Shown here: positions 12,114 through 25,541 of the stretch, one piece after another
How the letters are laid out: every line of letters starts with the position of its first letter
Position numbering within the stretch: the first letter of the stretch is position 1
DNA from: Littorina saxatilis
Taxonomy: Eukaryota > Mollusca > Gastropoda > Littorinimorpha > Littorinidae
Direction of reading: 5' to 3'
NCBI RefSeq assembly: GCF_037325665.1
Contig: NC_090255.1
Location: forward strand, 34,272,325 to 34,336,324
Length of the DNA stretch: 64,000 bases
The notes under the pieces: generated by a model
Database searches by the model: none
What the model was told of the DNA's origin: nothing
What the model saw: the letters and a program-made list of their open reading frames with translations, nothing else
Translations under genes and position numbers: made by a program

Positions 12114-12799
12114 TATCCATGCGTTTCATTCACACACGTCTCAGATATCCATTGTTGTGCCACCAGACAGCTTCGGACCCACAAGAACTGTCAAACTTCC
12201 TTTCTTTACTTGACATTCCAAAAGGAGACAAAAATCCGAGGACAGAACTCAGTACGAAGTTGCACACCCAGAAATGTCACCTTCAAAATAACTATATTTT
12301 AACAGAAACTTTACCTTTATCTCAAAATGACCACCTTCGTACCCTGGGTACAGGTTGTATATCCATTTGGACCCTCCCATTGACCATTTCTACAGGGGAG
12401 GAAATTGACGTGGTCACACCTACACATGACAAATGATATCAGCAGGTGCTCTTTTCGTGAAATGGAGCCAGCTTCAGAACACCATACGACTAAAACCAGG
12501 GGAAATCGGTCATCAATGAAGCCGCTATGGGGGATATCGTATTGCAATTTGTGTTTCTCTCTCTCTCTTTACCTGGCTGACTGTGTGTTTGTTTGTTGTT
12601 GTTTGTTTGGGTTTTTTGGGGGGCGGGGGGTTTGGGCGGGCTGAATGGTGTGGGTGAGTGGTTATGTTGTGGCTTGAAGGTTAGTACATCGTTGTTTGGT
12701 GTCTCTGGCCCTGTGATTCAAATCCTGACATTAGCACTGAATTTTTCTCTTTCAAAACAGAATTCCGCCGCAGCTTTAGCTACTGCTCTGCTCATCACC

Positions 12800-15700
12800 A
12801 TGTCGTCACCAAAGTGTGCGTCATCACTGACGTCATCCGAGCGTCATCGAATGACGCAGCTGGAGAGTTCAGTGTACGTATTGACGCAGCAACTGATGAT
12901 GACGCAGTTAGCACAAGAGGAGATGAGGCGCTCCGATGGTGACTCAGGGATTAAACAGGTATGTTCTCGACACCATTTCCAGTTTCTTTTTTCGTGTAAC
13001 TATCGGTAATTCTACTGTATTGGCTAATATATAACATATTCGTCGTTTGTAAAATATTCGCGTGTCACTGCGTTTATGGCAAGTGCTGTGTGCGTGTCAA
13101 ACTGCAAACCTGCATAGGAATTCTAATGACTGATGTTAAAAAAGGTTGTAATGTTCCCAGGAAGGTAATACTGAACTTGGAACACAGTCCAGTTACGACA
13201 ATTTCAAGGGCGCTTATATTCACAAACAGAATAAAGAAGGGAGAGAAACGTTCCAATACCACTTAGAATAGTGAAGCTTTGAAAGGCAATCAATTTTCCT
13301 TAATAAAAAGCCATATATATATATATATGTACACTGTGTTGAAATGACGTCATACGGCATTAATCAGTACACTGTCACATCTTCAGCTCTGATATCAAGA
13401 ATCCTATTCTTTTTTTCCACCCAGGTTCGACTGAACAGAGACGGGACACGCCCTTACCACTGTAACACCCACACGGGTCCCAGCATCGCCTCCATACACG
13501 ATCACGCCAACATGCCTAACACGTGCGGGATGGGCGAGATCGAGGCCGTCCTCAATGGCGTCCACTTCCGGACACGTCACAACGACTACCTACTGCGCAT
13601 GTCACTCAGCAACAGACAGTATCACGGAACAGCGGCTGTTCCTTTTCCTGCTGTTCCTCCCCCCGTGCTGAAGAAGAAGAGTATTGGAGATCAGGTGATC
13701 GAGATGAGAGAATGGTTCCGGGCGTGGAAGGATGGCGACTTCAGCAAACGGGACTACAGACCCTATTTCAAGTAAGATATTAATTCTGCTACAATACAAC
13801 GAGAAGAAAGTGACGTCGAAGTTGTACAGTCTGAAAAATTGCGCTTGAAACTGATACCAGCTCATTATGATTAACTAACCAAACGTGATGTATATTCCAT
13901 CAATGGTAGAGGTTGGTACACCAAGGTCTCAAAGAATAATGTCTCTTGATCGAGTCGTAGCCGGGGTTCCTTGTTAGAATGTGATCCGTTCTGTGGCTAT
14001 ACAATCAGTTGCTTGGTTGTTTCTGGTGGATGGGTTGGTTGGTTGATGTGTATTCTCATTTTGCACGTGCAGACCAGTGCTGTGCTACCTGGAGGGAGCA
14101 TGGACCACTGACGTCACACTCGACGAACCGTTTCACAGCGAACGTCACCGGGTTGACGCCAGTGACCTCAAAGACTTGCACGTAAGTCTATAGCAATCAG
14201 TTTCGATGTATGTATATATATATTTTGTATGGGTTTAATTTTTGTAACGTAAACGTTCTACAAAACTCTGATCTTGTTTAGATAACAGCTTGTGAATGAA
14301 TTGCTCAGAAATGTAATAGTCTGGGAGTTCACTTAAAAAACGTTTGTCCATTTTTGGAACCGTTTTATGGCGAATTTGACCTTTTTAATAAGTCTAAAGA
14401 ACATCCGATGTAACTTAACAACTGCGTGCCTCTTTGAGTGATTTCAGACTTCTTCCGTTTTTAACGGGGAAGGAACCTTTAAGTTAAATCTGATATTAAT
14501 TCATTTCCGAACTGCCCAGTCAGTCCAGTAATCAGCAGGATTCGTTTTGTGAGAATTCTTGGGGCCGCCTTTGCACTAGATGAGTCTCTGCTTCATTTAG
14601 AGTCTCATATGCAGATTATACTAAAGAAAGCTTGACACAAAATTTGTTTCACGTTTCAAACGAACCCACAACCACAAAAAAAAATCTTCAGCTCCATGGC
14701 CCGCAACGAAAATGTGTCCACGTTGGCTTGTCCTTGATGGTATTTTTCGTTCTAATCTGAGCGTCACGTTTTGCTTAACAATGGCAAAGTACAAGGTGTT
14801 TGTCAGGATAATTCATACAGCAAGCAAATTTGGCAATTCTGTCATGGACAGATATACATACTTTATTACCACAATGATATACAATCCATCCTTGTTGGTT
14901 TTCAGGATAAAATTCGCTTCACGGCTCACACGGGAGATAAAAACGTCGAAGAGAACCTGGCTTACCTCCCCTCTATGATTCTCAATATCACAGACGGGGT
15001 ACCCTCGATAGCTCAGTGGAACTACCGAATCCTGTGCCATCCGATCAAACAGGACCTCAAGCTCAAAGATCTCAAACCTGTTGACGACTTAGGAGTTCGT
15101 TTGGCCAACAAGGATTTATGGGAAGACTACGTCATGTCACGTGCTGCAAGATTCTCGCTGAATCCCTTCGGGGGCGAGAAAATCCACAAATGGACGCCAC
15201 TGGACAAAATTATGAAGCAGATTCCAGGTGAGAAATCTTTTACTGCTACAATGCTTTATAGTAAAAACCACGGTTATCCGGTTAGGTTCACAGCATTAGG
15301 AAGACATCCTTAATGAGTGCAGTAAACTTTTGAAATGCAATCCAGTTCAGAACACTGATAAAACTATTAGCAATTAATTAGGAAGGCCGGGGGGAGGATG
15401 TATTTAGCTATAACCTTAATCAGTTGCTGTTTCATCTTAGTAGATTAGGTCAGGTAGCGCAATGACCCACTTTTCATCACCTAGCGGTGTTTATTGCCAA
15501 ACGCCAGCTCTGTTTGCTTACTTTCTGCGTTAGATTATGGATGGATAAGATTTACAGTCCAGTGAGGTTACCCTCATGGAAATTCGGGCTGCTTTCTCCC
15601 CGGGGAAAGCGAGCTGCCATACATACGGCGCTACCCATATTTTTTTTTTCCTGCATGCGTGTATTCATGTTTCCTGAGACTTAATGCCGTGTGAGATGGA

Positions 15701-17160
15701 ATTTTTTTTACTTTATTCCAAGTCCCACGGGTATTTGATGGACATTTTTATCTATGCCTATACAATTTTGCCAGGAAAGACCCTTTTATCAATCGTGGGA
15801 TCTTTAACGTGCACACCCCAATGTATGCTTCATTAAAAAAAAAACCGATAGCAAAACTTCACCATCGTTCCATTTCTCCCTCGCAGGCAAGAACGGTTAC
15901 GGGTCTCGATTGACGGACAAATCCATCGGCGGCATGAAGTTGAACGGACACAACAACCGGCCCCTCAACACCGCCTTCTACCACCGCTGGTACAAGCTCG
16001 GCCAGGCTGGAGCCATGGGTGACAAGGTGGCCCACACGGGCTTTGCGGATCGGAACCTCTTCGTGGCCGAAACCACTCAGCCACGCGTGGCCCCGATGTC
16101 CGTCAAGTCCTGCCGAGCGTCTGCCGGGGGAGGGCGGAAAGTATGTATGACTCACACGAGGAGGGTGTCCTACGCTGTTCCTCTGGAGGTCGTGTATCTG
16201 ACCCCGCTTCACTCCTGGAACCCTTACAACCTGCTTTACAAGGGAGATAAAAAGTCTCCGCTCGGGAGGACAGTCTTGGCTGGAGGTAGAAATGGAAAGC
16301 TGACCTCAGAGGGTGCGTACAATGGAACAAACAGTCGACATTTTTACCACACCCCTGCGCAGTTTTTTCGCTCCGGGAACGAGGTGAACTCCGACCCTGC
16401 TGATACGGTCAAGGGCGTAGTTGGCGTCCTTGACCCCAATGGCAAGGTCAGGTCCGTCGTAGCTTCCGGTGTGCGTATCTTCTTACCCGAAATCAAAGGC
16501 GTGGGTGTTCTGCGCACGCGCTATCCTGTCATGCCTGTGTACGCTGAGGGTAGCACCATCTGGAAAGAGCTGGAAGCTTTGAGAGACGTCGTCATGAATA
16601 TGCAAGAGCACCAGAAGTATTTCCGCAACACGCCGAGTTTTCTCACAGGCGAAAACGCTGAGGGATCAGAAAAGAAACAAACTACAGATACTTCAGGTAA
16701 CGTCAGGTTCGGGACCAACCAAAACGAAAGCTCGCACAAGCAGGCACTTCCGAAAAACGTTTACCTTCCGGCAACAAACCTGCAGCCTGGGAAAAACTCC
16801 AACCAACTAACAACGTCAAAATCGCAGTTCTCTGACTACATGCCTCCCAGTCACGTGACGCTGGTGACGTCACCCTCGGCCACGCGCTCCTACGTCACAA
16901 TGCACGTGCACACGGTGGACCTGAACCGCGCGCAGTTGTACTCCATGGTCAAGCTGGGCAAGAGAGTGACCCTGAGAACGACCCTGGACGGTGGTCATTC
17001 GCATCTTCTGGCCATAGGGTTTGACAAGAAAACCCAGTATTTCTACTTGCACAGGTGCGACGGGAGAGCCAAATGCTGGGACGGACATTCCAACAACCTG
17101 GAGAAAATCCAGAGCAACAGTGTTCCCTCTCTGTCTGAGAATCTAAGACGTTACGGCTGA
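12800..17160 (+). CDS. Unrecognised 736-residue protein, five coding exons
   Basis: I do not recognise this family. Five exons join in phase with GT-AG borders: 12800-12958, 13425-13771, 14073-14181, 14906-15227 and 15887-17160, the last 1,274 bp long and ending in TGA. I chose the ATG at 12800 for its CACC context and because it precedes a predicted coiled coil. An acceptor-like site at 12761 keeps the frame open upstream, so an earlier start is possible. Residues about 14-45 look coiled-coil (ERHRMTQLESSVYVLTQQL). Next come a His-rich stretch (THTGPSIASIHDHANM) and a well-structured globular region with many Trp and Tyr residues through about residue 480. A low-complexity Ser/Asn/Thr linker follows, then a C-terminal segment with GGHSHLLAIGF and CDGRAKCWDGH. 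There is no signal peptide or membrane segment. The clean frame, phase agreement and codon use argue for a real gene. Function is unknown. Confidence 0.8.
15545..15832 (-). mobile_element. SINE fragment (family B-like) in an intron
   Basis: This lies in the fourth intron of the unrecognised gene. It shares TATACAATTTTGCCAG, CAATCGTGGGATCTTTAACG and GTGCACACCCCAATGTA with the repeats at 41.1 and 55.7 kb, but has a different outer part (CTCCCCGGGGAAAGCGAGCT). In the more complete relative at 41 kb the tRNA-like head lies at the high-coordinate end, so this copy reads on the minus strand and lacks its head. Confidence 0.65.
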
Positions 17161-18574
17161 GGCCTGTCATCTCGTCTGTCGTTTTGCAAGCATCAAATCT
17201 TGCATTACATTTTTTAAATTATAAGCAGCTCCTCACTGTTTTCACAGACATTTATCAGCCAGAACTGAAAGCACTTTTCACCAGTGTTTGTAAGTGCGAA
17301 CGGAACACATCCACCAACCAAGTAGCAATGCCTTCTCCAATGTTTTAAATTATTAGTGAGCAGTTCTTCCTCTGGCCATGTTCAGTCGTGGACTATGTCT
17401 ATCTGTAGGCCTGAATACGTCTCAAGAGAGAGCAGTAATACGGTCATCCTAACCGATCAACTACAATGATTTCACCGAGATCCGAGGAAAGCAGGCGTCG
17501 TATGTGACCACTGCATCAACGTGGAGAGAGAAAAATGCGACCACTGATGAATTCGCTTCCAAACACCAAAACAATGACTTCTGAAAGATGTTGAGATTCA
17601 GGGAGAAAAATGCGACGCGTCCAAAACGATTACTTCTGAAAGATGTTGAGATTCAGGACTTCTTTTTTTCCTATATTCCAGTGTCGGCACGTGACTATTT
17701 TGTTTTGAATCTCCGGATGAGATAACTGTGATGGAGGGCAGTTCGCTTTGGCAGTCCTGAACAGTTAAAGGGTTCGTGCTTGAGGGCCGATATGGCTCTC
17801 ATAGCCGGATTGCGTTTTGTATTCCTGAGCGTAACTTGGGCCAGATGTATGCGTCTGCCTCATACTCAAGTCTGACACTGAAGGTCACCTTTTTTCCGCG
17901 CATTGATCAGTAAGCCACCACAGATCTGCCAAGCGTTTACATGGAAAAGGAGCATTAGTCCGCCAAATAAGCAATAAGCACAATTAGCCTGACTGCTTCA
18001 ATAATGTTGTTTGTTTTTTGTTGCCACGGTTTTGTTTGTTTGTTTTGTGTTTGTTGTTGTTGTTTGGGTGTAGTGGGTGTTTTTTGGTGTGTGTGTGGTG
18101 GGGTTTTTTTTGTGTGGTTTTTTTGTGTGTTTTTTTTGGGGGGGGGCTGAATTTCTTTTGCAGATTGACTTCGTTTTAGCGTCAGTTACGAAATAATGTT
18201 GACAAAAAAGTCTCACTTTGTAAAAGAAGCAGATAGGCGTATCATATCTGGCATGTGTTGAAAAGCACAGACCTTCCCGGCCGTTAAAACAGTTCTGCTC
18301 GTCACAAATCTCACATTTACCCAAACTTTTACCTTCATAAGACCATCCGGCCTCCACCTGGATACCTACGGCCACAGATCAACGTCCTGACAGCTTCATA
18401 CGCAGAGTTGAATTAATTTCGTGCAACAATAACTTGATAAGACCTGCATGCCTGAACCTACATTCGACAGTTCCAGGGAATTTACCAAGAGAACAATATA
18501 TGTTCTCTGGGTTAAATGACTAAAGGAGAGCGAGAGGGAGAAAGAGAGAGTGTGTGTGTGTCATGGTGTGTGTG
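17161..18574. other. Downstream of the 736-residue gene, no gene seen
   Basis: This is presumably 3' untranslated region followed by intergenic DNA. A roughly 40-bp imperfect duplication occurs near 17575-17660 (two copies of TTCTGAAAGATGTTGAGATT). GT-rich low-complexity sequence lies at about 18003-18150. Confidence 0.5.
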
Positions 18575-19133
18575 CAGGGGCCGATCCAGGGGGGGGGGGG
18601 GGGGTCCGGGGTTTCCGCCCCCCCCCCCCCCCCCCCCCCCTAGCCTAAAATTTTTTTTTTTTAAACCTGATTGCTCAGATTGCACCAGATTGCTCCATTT
18701 TTCTTAATTTTTATCAAAACTTTTCCGGAGGGGGGGTGGCATGCCCCTGGACCCCCTTGGGAGCCGGCCTTCGTCTTCTAAGCGACGGTTTTGGAAAGTA
18801 ATTGGGTAATTTGTTGGCTCAGGTTGCACCAGATCGGTCAAATGTCCTTGTTTCGATCAACAACAAAAATTCTTGAAATTACTCTTTGGATGGTGTATTA
18901 GGGGGAGTTTGTTTTTGCTCAGATTGCACCAGATTACTCCATTTTCCTTGTTTTTATCAACATTTTCCGGGGTGGGTGGGGGGTGGCATGCACCCTAACC
19001 CCCCCCCCCCCCCCCCCCCCCAAAGGATGTTCGAATGCTTTGCGCCCTCGACTAATCGCTTTGCGTCGTCAGTCGAATTGTCCCTAAAAGAAATTCGGAA
19101 ACCCCCCCTTAAAAATGATGTGATCCGCCCCTG
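18575..19133. mobile_element. hAT-like non-autonomous element
   Basis: The ends are inverted: CAGGGGCCGATCC on the left and GATCCGCCCCTG on the right. TG-repeat sequence on both sides fits, but cannot prove, an 8-bp target duplication. CAGGGGCGGATC-type ends are characteristic of hAT-superfamily elements. The interior repeats a module, GCTCAGATTGCACCAGATT, three times with divergence. It also has G and C homopolymers of more than 15 bp (18591-18640, 19000-19020). No transposase is present. Confidence 0.6.
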
Positions 19134-20338
<1,205 letters not shown>

Positions 20339-20565
20339 GCACAGTCATTTTGATTTGCCTGTACTCACATCTAAACTGGCCCAAACCATCAGTTTTGTGC
20401 AAGAACTTCTCAAATTCAGTGTGCAAGCCAAATGTCATCCTATATATTCAATTTGCATTACCTTAAAAAACATGATGACTTGTATCTGCTACACTGCAGT
20501 TTTGACCGCCTCCCTCACAAATCACATACACAAATACACACACACTCACAAAACAATGACTTTTG

Positions 20566-21894
20566 TCACTGCTGCACCACACTCCTTTGTTCAAAGTCCT
20601 TCAAGGCTTGCTGCAAACACATATGAGCCGGTTCCAGGTCTGGTTTCAATTTAACAGCTTCCTTCAGATCAACAACAGCTTCTGAAAACCGACCTGCAAC
20701 ACAAACAATCTGTTATGAGCATGTGACCTTTTTGAGCAAGCCATAAATGCTGACATGATTCTTGTCATGAAAAAAGCCACCAGTTAAATTAACATACAAA
20801 TCATTGTCTTTACTAAGATACAGAACATGTTCATGAGTATGTGGATGTTTGAAGTTAATCATAGAGGCCAACACAGTGGAGCCTCTCTTTTAACACTTGC
20901 TCCCTGTTAAAACCCTGCTGAGAAATTCTGTTCATAACTGTAGAAAATTAACCTCCATTTCAAGACTCCCTCCGTTGAACACTTTATTTCTCTGATTTTC
21001 TGCAACCAGTCAAACATCCCAACAATAGTCTATACTGAAAGCTAATTTTTCATTTTTGAGAGCTGATGGACAAAGGATAAGAGAGAGTTTACCAGGCATT
21101 AAGATTTATATGTCATTACAGTCAAAAATCCACTTACTTAATCTGTAGTGTATTAATCCCCTGTTGTAGTAGGCTACAGCCATGTTAGGATTGTAGTTCA
21201 ACGCGTGTGTATAGTCTTGAGCCGCCAGTTTGAATTCCACTTTCAGGTAGTAGAGAAAGCCTCTGTTGTTGTATGCCAGTGCCAGCTTCTCTTTTCTAAA
21301 CAGATAAAATACATGTACTTGGTTAAAACAGTATCCGCCACGCTTCCGAACTGTTCACATAATTTATGTTAGTGTAAATGTAATGCAGTATTTACAGGAT
21401 TTAGTTTATCGCAAGTTATTGTTTCATAATCATAGTTTCCCTCACGGGTGAGCTAGGGCTGATTTGTTTTTTTAAAGCAGCAATTGCTTACATCATTACC
21501 CTTGTTAATAACATATCTTTTCTGTCTCTCTCTCTCTCTCAAAAATTATCTTCTCCCTCTCGATCTCTCTGTCTCCCTCTCTCACACACACAAACCATCC
21601 TATAGACATATTCTAAATATAGGTCCCTGCACAAATACATGAGCGCGCGCACTCGCGAGAGATACAGAGATAAATGGAGGTGTACACAAAACAGAATCTC
21701 TGTTGCCTAAAGAGCAATTCATTTTCTTCATTTACTTACCGTGCGCGCGTTTGTTCTAGTACTTCTGGTAGTTCTACTTCTTTCTCATAGCAAGAACAAC
21801 ATTGTGTTATGAAGTCTGTGTAGGCTTTTATCGCCTCTTCCTTCTTCCCCTCTTTCTCTAGTCCCTCAGCCTTTTCAAACATTTCGAAGTTCAT
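20566..21894 (-). CDS. TTC32: TTC32, tetratricopeptide repeat protein 32
   Basis: Three exons join in phase on the minus strand: 21894-21740, 21295-21138 and 20693-20566. Together they give 146 residues, against about 151 in human. Every intron is GT-AG. The exons encode helix-turn-helix TPR units: an N-terminal EKAEGLEKEGKKEEAIKAY, then LALAYNNRGFLYYLKVEF, then NMAVAYYNRGLIHYRLS. The second and third match the vertebrate protein as I remember it (AYNNRGQIKYFRVDF, PYYNRGLILYRLG). TPR domains bind partner proteins, and the role of TTC32 is not established. I chose the ATG at 21894; an upstream in-frame extension would need a non-ATG start. No membrane or signal segment is seen. Its upstream neighbour on the same strand is POLR2K, about 4.4 kb away across repeats. 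Confidence 0.9.
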
Positions 21895-22097
21895 CTCTGT
21901 CACATATACATGGCACCCCAAAAAAGGTGATCTTTTAAAGAGTTCTCGAAATTCTTGGGCAATCTCAACTAGGATTCCAAGTTCTCGGGTCGTCTGCTTC
22001 GAGGAAGGAGCAGAAAGCTATGAGAGTAACGTCCCTTTAACTGTTGTTGAATGCTCTCCTTTCTTTCGCCTTTTCACAGAAAACGAAATCAACAAGT

Positions 22098-22800
22098 AAC
22101 AAGTCGCGTAAGGCGAAATTACTACATTTAGTCATGCTGTGGAACTCTGAGCGTGTTTTTAATCCAAACATATCATATATATATGTTTTTGGAATCAGGA
22201 ACCGACAAGGAATAAGATGAAATTGTTTTTAAATCGATTTCGGAAATTTTACATTAATCATAATTTTTATATTTTTAATTTTCAGAGCTTGTTTTTAATC
22301 CGAATATAACATATTTATATGTTTTTGAAATCAGAAAATGATGAAGAATAAGATGAACGTAATTTTGGATCGTTTTATGAAAAAAATAATTTTAATTACA
22401 ATTTTCAGATTTTTAATGACCAAAGTCGTTAATTAATTTTTAACCCTCCAAGCTGAAATGCAATACCAAAGTCCGGCCTTCGTCGAAGATTGCTTTGCCA
22501 AAATTTCAATCAATTTGATTGAAAAATGAGGGTGTGACAGTGCCGCCTCAACTTTTACAAAAAGCCGGATATGACGTCATCAAAGACATTTATCCAAAAA
22601 ATGAAAAAAACCGACCAGGGATATCATACCCAGAAACTTTCCTGTCAAATTTCATAAAGATCGGTCCAGTAGTTTACTCTGAATCGCTCTACACACACAC
22701 ACGCACAGACAGACAGACAGACACACACACACACACACCACGACCCTCGTCTCGATTCCCCTTCTATGTTAAAACATTTAGTCAAGACTTGACTAAATGT
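22098..22800 (+). mobile_element. Family A copy 2, internally shortened
   Basis: It has the same AACAAGTCGCGTAAGGCGA start and TTGACTAAATGT hairpin end as copy 1, but lacks about 160 bp just inside the left end: the text jumps from TTTAGTCATGCTGTGGAACT to CTGAGCGTG. It retains TGACGTCA at 22572-22579 and the (CA)n near the right end. It is inserted about 200 bp upstream of the TTC32 start. Confidence 0.85.
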
Positions 22801-22972
22801 AAAAATGTGTTACCGACCCAGGGAGAAAAAATAACTGGCATCAATAGTAGATGGCATGTAAGCTCTCTGTTGGCAGCCGTTTATAACAAGAGCATAGAAA
22901 TAAGAATGTTGAACACTATTCTTTTATACTGAAATGGAATTAAGCATTTGTACAGAAAACATGCAGACCTTA

Positions 22973-23206
22973 GGCCAAACAACAAAATATGTTGGTTTAG
23001 GGTAACATGACCACAAAAAATAGGGTCGGCATTTTTTTATATTCTCTAAAAATATTTTTAGTCTTGGTATGGTTTGCAAAATATGCCAGAGATCGGTTGG
23101 GTTTTTTTGTTGTTTTTTTGAAAAGTGAAAAAAAAAGTTGAAGGGTCGGCAGGAAAAAATTAGGTTGGTCAGGTTACCCTAAACCAACATATATTTGTGT
23201 TTGGCC
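22973..23206. mobile_element. Foldback element, copy 1
   Basis: The left arm (22973-23006) starts GGCCAAACAAC and ends GTTGGTTTAGGGTAAC. The right arm (23173-23206) is its near-perfect reverse complement. The interior carries ATAGGGTCGG and GGGTCGGCAGG motifs shared with the copies at 38.6 and 49.1 kb. It has no coding capacity. The arms can pair into a stem of about 34 bp. Confidence 0.8.
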
Positions 23207-23509
23207 TTGTCAAATACATGTAGTAACAATGACACTGTGACTGCTTCCTTCAATTTCAGGCTTCTTTACTCCAAGATCCTGCCTATAAAGGGACACCAGG
23301 AGAGAGAGAGAGAGAGATTCATGTCAGAATCAACTTTTTTATTGTAACATTTTTGAAACACTTTCATCAGTGTGATAAAGACAAGGAAGAGAGGGAGAGA
23401 GAGCAGATGGAAGAGAGTGAGAAAAAATCAAGACAAATCATGGGGCATTTAAACTTGATCTAGGCTAATGTGCACGAATAAGTTACAACAAGAAGGGCAA
23501 AGCCCATAC

Positions 23510-24318
23510 GACTCACATGCTTGACCTTGACCTTTACATGACCTTGACCCGGTCAAATAACTAAACCTAGCAATGACATCATACACTAAGAACTGCTTTA
23601 CACATTTTTCCTACCAAAATACATGTGACCTTGACCCAAGGTCAAGGTCATCCAAGGTCATGCAACACAAAGCTGTTAATTCAAGACATAGGAAGTACAA
23701 TGGTGCTTATTGGCTCTTTCTACCATGAGATATGGTCACTTTTAGTGGTTCACTACCTTATTTTGGTCACATTTCATGAGTCAAAGTGACCTTGACCTTG
23801 ATCATATGTGACCAAATGTGTCTCATGATGAAAGCATAACATGTGCCCCACATAATTTTTAAGTTTGAAACAGGTATCTTCAATAGTTCAGGGTCAAGGT
23901 CACTTCAAAATATGTATACGATCCAACTTTGAAGAGCTCCTGTGACCTTGACCTTGAAGCAAGGTAAACCAAACTGGTATCAAAAGATGGGGCTTACTTT
24001 GCCCTATATATCATATATAGGTGAGGTATTGAATCTCAAAAACTTCAGAGAAAATGGGAAAAATGGGAAAAATAGCTGTTTTTTAGACAACATTTATGGC
24101 CCCTGCGACCTTGACCTTGAAGCAAGGTCAAGATGCTATGTATGTTTTTTGGGGCCTTGTCATCATACACCATCTTGCCAAATTTGGTACTGATAGACTG
24201 AATAGTGTCCAAGAAATATCCAACGTTAAAGTTTTCCGGACGGCCGGACGGATGGACGTCCGGACGGACGGACGACTCGGGTGAGTACATAGACTCACTT
24301 TTGCTTCGCATGTGAGTC
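23510..24318. mobile_element. Element dense in TGACCTTGA/TCAAGGTCA motifs
   Basis: The ends are inverted: GACTCACATGC at 23510-23520 and GCATGTGAGTC at 24308-24318. Between them TGACCTTGA or its complement TCAAGGTCA occurs about ten times exactly (23522, 23539, 23626, 23642, 23787, 23793, 23894, 23943, 23949, 24112), with more near matches. Near the right end is a CGGACGGACGGACG stretch. It has no coding capacity and looks like a non-autonomous DNA element. TCAAGGTCA is the extended half-site bound by ERR- and FTZ-F1/SF-1-type nuclear receptors. Confidence 0.6.
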
Positions 24319-24329
24319 AAAAAGGATGG

Positions 24330-24640
24330 GAGCTAGCAGTAGTGTTAGATGGGTTAAAAATACAAACCTTACCGTCAAACCCGTCTATTACGACCACCAA
24401 AAGGACCGATCAATAGTGGTGGTAATGGACAAGTGGTCGCTATGGAAAGGTGAATTGAATTATGTTGCACACTGCGGGATTTGCACTCAACACTGGACTG
24501 GACATCTAGATGTATGGCCGGGAACGTAGAAGAAGAAGAAGAAGAAGAATTATGTAGAAAAAAAATTGTCGGGGATCCTTTGGGGTAGTCGTTGTGGGCA
24601 GGTGGTTGCACATGAGGATGTTGCAAGGGAAGGTTAGACT
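24330..24640. repeat. Dispersed repeat, family C, with nested SINE scrap
   Basis: Sequence around ACAAGTGGTCGCTATGGAAA and GGATCCTTTGGGGTAGTCGT is shared, diverged, with 30545-30775. It is split by an 81-bp insertion (24466-24546) that ends in (GAA)n and is flanked by the 9-bp direct repeat GAATTATGT (24457-24465 and 24547-24555). The insertion is therefore a 5'-truncated retroposon copied into the older repeat. Confidence 0.6.
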
Positions 24641-25154
24641 GCATGTACAACCAATCCAACCCAACGGTTGGTTTGCACCTGCTTGATAATGGTTTAGTGC
24701 ACATCCGTCTGGGTGTTGTTGTTTTTTTTACATTGTTTATTCTTCTGCAAGCAATCTCAAATCCAAAAACTTCTTTTAAGCATGGAATTTGTACAAAACT
24801 GCACACATGCACGCACACACACACATTAAAAACAGTGATTACAAGTTGTGTTTCTTTGTTTTTTAATAATGTTCATACTTCACAAACACATAAGCGAACA
24901 AGTCATACTTGGTGAACATAAGACATACATGTAAAACACTTGTCTTTTTTTTATTAACTTTTCTTCTTTTCTCTTTTTCTTATTTTCTTCTTTTTTTTTT
25001 TACAGAAAACTCTAATGGGATCTTGTAAAGATTTAGATAATTATTCTAAAATTACAATAGAAAAATAAATTCTACTGGGTTTGAACAGTGTTTTATTTAA
25101 CCATCATTTTAATAGAACGGACAAGTAAGAAAACGTGTACTTAAGATTCCTTAG
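24641..25154. other. AT-rich stretch, nothing identified
   Basis: AT-rich with a short CA run near 24812-24825 and T-rich tracts. No gene-like frame. Confidence 0.5.
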
Positions 25155-25162
25155 AAAGACTT

Positions 25163-25541
25163 CTTCTTCTTCTTCTTCGTTCGTGGGCTGAAACTACCTC
25201 GTACACTACGTGTTTTTTGCACGAGTGGAATTTTACGTGTATGACCGTTTTTACCCCGCCATTTAGGCAGCCATACGCCGCTTTCGGGGAAAGCATGCTG
25301 GGTATTTTTGTGTTTCTATAACCCACCGAACTCTGACATGGATTACAGGATCTTTTTCGTGCGCACTTGGTCTTGTGCTTGCGTGTACACACGGGGGTGT
25401 TCGGACACCAAAAAGAGTCTGCACACAAAGTTGACTCTGAGAAATAAATCTCTCGCCGAACGTGGGGACGAACTCACGCTGACAGCGGCCAACTGGATAC
25501 AAATCCAGCGCGCTACCGACTGAGCTATATCCCCGCCCCAA
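25163..25541 (-). mobile_element. tRNA-derived SINE, family S1, copy 1
   Basis: Read on the minus strand, the head at about 25541 resembles a tRNA: TAGCTCAGTCGG matches a Pol III A box and GAGTTCGTCCCC a B box. The tail at the low-coordinate end is (GAA)n. AAAGACTT flanks both ends (25155-25162 and 25542-25549), giving the target duplication. A second copy lies at 48336-48721. The tRNA-like part is SINE sequence, not a functional tRNA gene. Confidence 0.85.

Noticed and set aside
15859-16330. Minus-strand frames opposite the large exon
   Set aside because: Antisense shadows of the 15887-17160 coding exon.
25263-25541. Protein-coding frames on both strands (and at 48382-48696)
   Set aside because: Both loci are copies of the same SINE. 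The frames are incidental.
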